Shown one piece after another: positions 62,354 through 64,000 of a stretch of 64,000 bases of DNA. The notes under the pieces are model-generated. The model saw only the letters and a list, made by a program, of their open reading frames with translations, was not told the DNA's origin and searched no databases. This stretch comes from Clostridia bacterium. Its GTDB lineage: Bacteria > Bacillota > Clostridia > Oscillospirales > CAG-272. The first letter of the stretch is position 1. Every line of letters starts with the position of its first letter. Position numbers and translations under genes: made by a program. The DNA lies in NCBI GenBank assembly GCA_017520505.1, contig JAFXFN010000018.1:62001-126000 (forward strand), given 5' to 3'.

Positions 62354-63094
62354 TTACCTCTTTGAGCCTTGTATTTTATACTGCACGGCAAGAACGAGCT
62401 TTTCGGGAGCTATTCTTGATAAAAAGCGTGATGCTTTCATTTTAAAGCCTGTTACCGTGACGGTTCTTTTTCCCTCTATAGCCTTTATTGCATATTCAGC
62501 ACATCGTTCGGCACTTATCGACGGAAGCGGATTTTTCACTTTCGCTGTTTTTTCAAACGGCGTGCTCACCGCCCCCGGGCACAAAATACGGACACGGACA
62601 TTTGAGTTGCGTCTTTTAAGCTCATAATCAACCGCAAGGCTGTACGAATAAACGTAAGATTTTGAAGCGGCATACGATGCCATAAGCGGTTCGGGAGAAA
62701 ATGCGGCGGCAGAGCAGACGTTGAGTATCACACCGTTTTTCATCGAAGAAGAAAACAGCTTTGTAAGTATCTGCGTTGCCAAAACATTTACGTTTGCCAT
62801 TTTTACATCATCGTCAATACTGATTTTATCGAAATCGGAAACGTATCCGAAGCCTGCGCAGTTGACGAGTGTGCATATATCATATTCTTTATATTTTTCC
62901 CAAAGAGATACACATTCATCCCGATTTGAAAGATTGCACACATTCGGTATCATTCCGTATTTTTCGGAAAGGATTGTCAGCTCAGCTTGGTTTCTTCCCA
63001 CTGCTATTACAGAAAAGCCCTTTTGCGTAAGCTTCAATGCAATTTCTTTGCCTATTCCGGAAGTTGCGCCTGTGACAAGAGCGTATTTTTTCAT
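62354..63094 (-). CDS. Short-chain dehydrogenase/reductase
   Basis: 246 residues. Cofactor motif VTGATSGIGKEIAL, NCAGFG, catalytic Ser in NVCSAAAFSP and YAASKSYV (YxxxK). The pattern is that of DltE/YqjQ-like SDRs of unknown substrate. ATG 63094 overlaps the rnhA stop by 4 nt. Confidence 0.87.
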   Translation of the reverse strand: MKKYALVTGATSGIGKEIALKLTQKGFSVIAVGRNQAELTILSEKYGMIPNVCNLSNRDECVSLWEKYKEYDICTLVNCAGFGYVSDFDKISIDDDVKMANVNVLATQILTKLFSSSMKNGVILNVCSAAAFSPEPLMASYAASKSYVYSYSLAVDYELKRRNSNVRVRILCPGAVSTPFEKTAKVKNPLPSISAERCAEYAIKAIEGKRTVTVTGFKMKASRFLSRIAPEKLVLAVQYKIQGSKR

Positions 63095-63537
63095 TTCGCA
63101 CCGCCGTATTTATCAGCCTCGGAGGTTGCCATTTCGTCACATATCTCGTTATATTTATGACCGTTATGACCTTTAACCCAGATGTATTCCATTTCGTGCA
63201 TATCGGAAAGTGTCAAAAGCTCATCCCAAAGCTCGGGATTAAGTGCGGGCTTGCCGTCGCTTTTTTTCCAGCCCTTTTTCTTCCAGCCCTGCGCCCAGCC
63301 GAGCTTAAGGCCGTCAATAACGTACTTGGAGTCAGAGCACAAAACAACACGGCACGGATATTTAAGAAGCTTCAAGGCTTCAATAACTGCCGTAAGCTCC
63401 ATTTTATTGTTCGTCGTTTCGCCGTCGCCTCCGCAAATGCGTTTTTCATTTTCTCCGTATACAAGGACAGCACCCCAGCCACCGGGGCCCGGATTGCCAC
63501 GGCACGCTCCGTCTGTATATATATTAACCGTTTTCAT
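63091..63537 (-). CDS. rnhA: Ribonuclease HI
   Basis: 148 residues. Active-site residues match RNase HI: IYTDGACRGNPGPGGWGAVL (Asp), ELTAVIEAL (Glu), SDSKYVIDG (Asp) and VKGHNGHKYNEICDEMA (His and Asp). It degrades RNA in RNA/DNA hybrids. ATG 63537 with GAGGGATG upstream. Heads the operon rnhA - SDR - transglutaminase. Confidence 0.95.
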   Translation of the reverse strand: MKTVNIYTDGACRGNPGPGGWGAVLVYGENEKRICGGDGETTNNKMELTAVIEALKLLKYPCRVVLCSDSKYVIDGLKLGWAQGWKKKGWKKSDGKPALNPELWDELLTLSDMHEMEYIWVKGHNGHKYNEICDEMATSEADKYGGAK

Positions 63538-63677
63538 AACATCCCTCTTTTCAGATATCAGCTGAATACAGCACACTGTTATCGCCCTGTCGATTTTGAA
63601 AATATACACCGCTGTGAAATTACATTCTGCCAGCGGTGTGTATCTGCTTAGTGTGCATCAAGCTCAGTATAATTAAA

Positions 63678-64000
63678 TCAAGCTTCATTTGTCTTGATGT
63701 CAAATATATTTTTCTTCAAAAACTCAACCGACGTTCCGTCTTTTGTACATGCCATACGGTATATCGGTATTTGGGTTATTACATTATTCACATTGTCTAT
63801 CGCACGGACAACGTCATTATGATTCCAGAGATTGACCACACAGCCTTCCCAGACGTGAATAAACGCTTCCTTGCCGTAAAGACGCTTTATACTGTTTTCC
63901 CTTGCCTGTGCAAGATATACTATCGCACGCGGAGGTGCGCTTTTATTAAGCTGAACGCCTGAGCTTCCCGAAAACGGTATACCGCACACCTCATCCGTAT
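63678..64000 (-). CDS. HPr-kinase/PEPCK-like protein, C-terminal part (runs off window)
   Basis: The open frame continues through the window edge, so only about the last 107 residues are seen. The stretch DEVCGIPFSGSSG, PPRAIVYLAQARENSI and VNNVITQIPIYRMACTKDG is the C-terminal pattern of small clostridial HprK/PEPCK-fold proteins, often found with PqqD-like partners in peptide-modification or transport loci. The N-terminal ATP-binding motif is outside the window, so the call is tentative. Confidence 0.5.
   Translation of the reverse strand, partial: TDEVCGIPFSGSSGVQLNKSAPPRAIVYLAQARENSIKRLYGKEAFIHVWEGCVVNLWNHNDVVRAIDNVNNVITQIPIYRMACTKDGTSVEFLKKNIFDIKTNEA

Overview
The window looks like chromosome of an anaerobic, spore-forming Clostridium-class Firmicute, probably a gut Oscillospirales/Ruminococcus-type organism. 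The evidence is: AT-rich intergenic DNA, strong sigma-A promoters with 17-bp spacers, Shine-Dalgarno (SD) sites with occasional GTG/TTG starts, a V-type ATPase, a PyrB-PyrI aspartate transcarbamylase pair, dipicolinate synthase genes dpaA/dpaB, a sigG-like sporulation sigma fragment, a dockerin-bearing surface protein and many lipobox proteins. No tRNA, rRNA, CRISPR array, phage or transposase gene was seen. Position numbers come from reading the sequence by eye; no search or folding program was run.

Layout. 1-2.0 kb (-): start of a V-ATPase operon (G/H-like, C, I subunits). 2.2-7.3 kb: trmK, a DUF4838 lipoprotein, an ACP/flippase pair, a ferritin-like gene and a sigG gene cut off after region 2.1/2.2. 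7.4-12.5 kb (-): hisS-aspS-class II aldolase-HAD phosphatase. 12.7-13.5 kb (+): TPP riboswitch and thiT. 13.5-16.2 kb (-): amidase and a zinc-ribbon membrane protein. 16.4-21.6 kb (+): uvrB-uvrA-HIRAN protein. 21.6-25.2 kb: PrsA/SurA-like foldase, DUF3592 protein, frameshifted flavin reductase, pyrI, pyrB. 25.2-31.5 kb (-): acyl-CoA synthetase, SorE-like dehydrogenase, aldolase/SDR fusion and PHP protein. 31.7-33.8 kb (+): acyl-CoA synthetase and ACP. 33.8-34.8 kb: small XRE regulator/membrane-peptide cassette between inverted copies of a GC-rich repeat. 34.8-39.0 kb: LRR lipoprotein and dockerin/beta-helix protein. 39.0-40.5 kb: dpaA-dpaB.

40.5-59.3 kb is the most coherent and interesting part. 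A plus-strand run encodes thymidine kinase, an HD-type dNTPase, two tandem NrnA-like DHH phosphoesterases and the SurE nucleotidase. Facing it on the minus strand are a lipoprotein with a barnase-type RNase domain, a large repeat lipoprotein, a staphylococcal-nuclease-type lipoprotein, a complete CUT1-type ABC importer and an RDD membrane protein. Divergent from these is deoC, a deoB::cdd fusion and pdp. Together they could cut extracellular DNA/RNA, import the products and break down pyrimidine (deoxy)nucleosides to acetaldehyde and glyceraldehyde-3-phosphate. I propose a Gram-positive nucleic-acid-utilisation locus. The enzyme families are recognised from sequence; the joint function is inference.

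59.3-64 kb (-): a small lipoprotein, a cysteine-rich protein with six consecutive Cys, an rnhA-SDR-transglutaminase operon, and the C-terminus of an HPr-kinase/PEPCK-like protein running off the window end.
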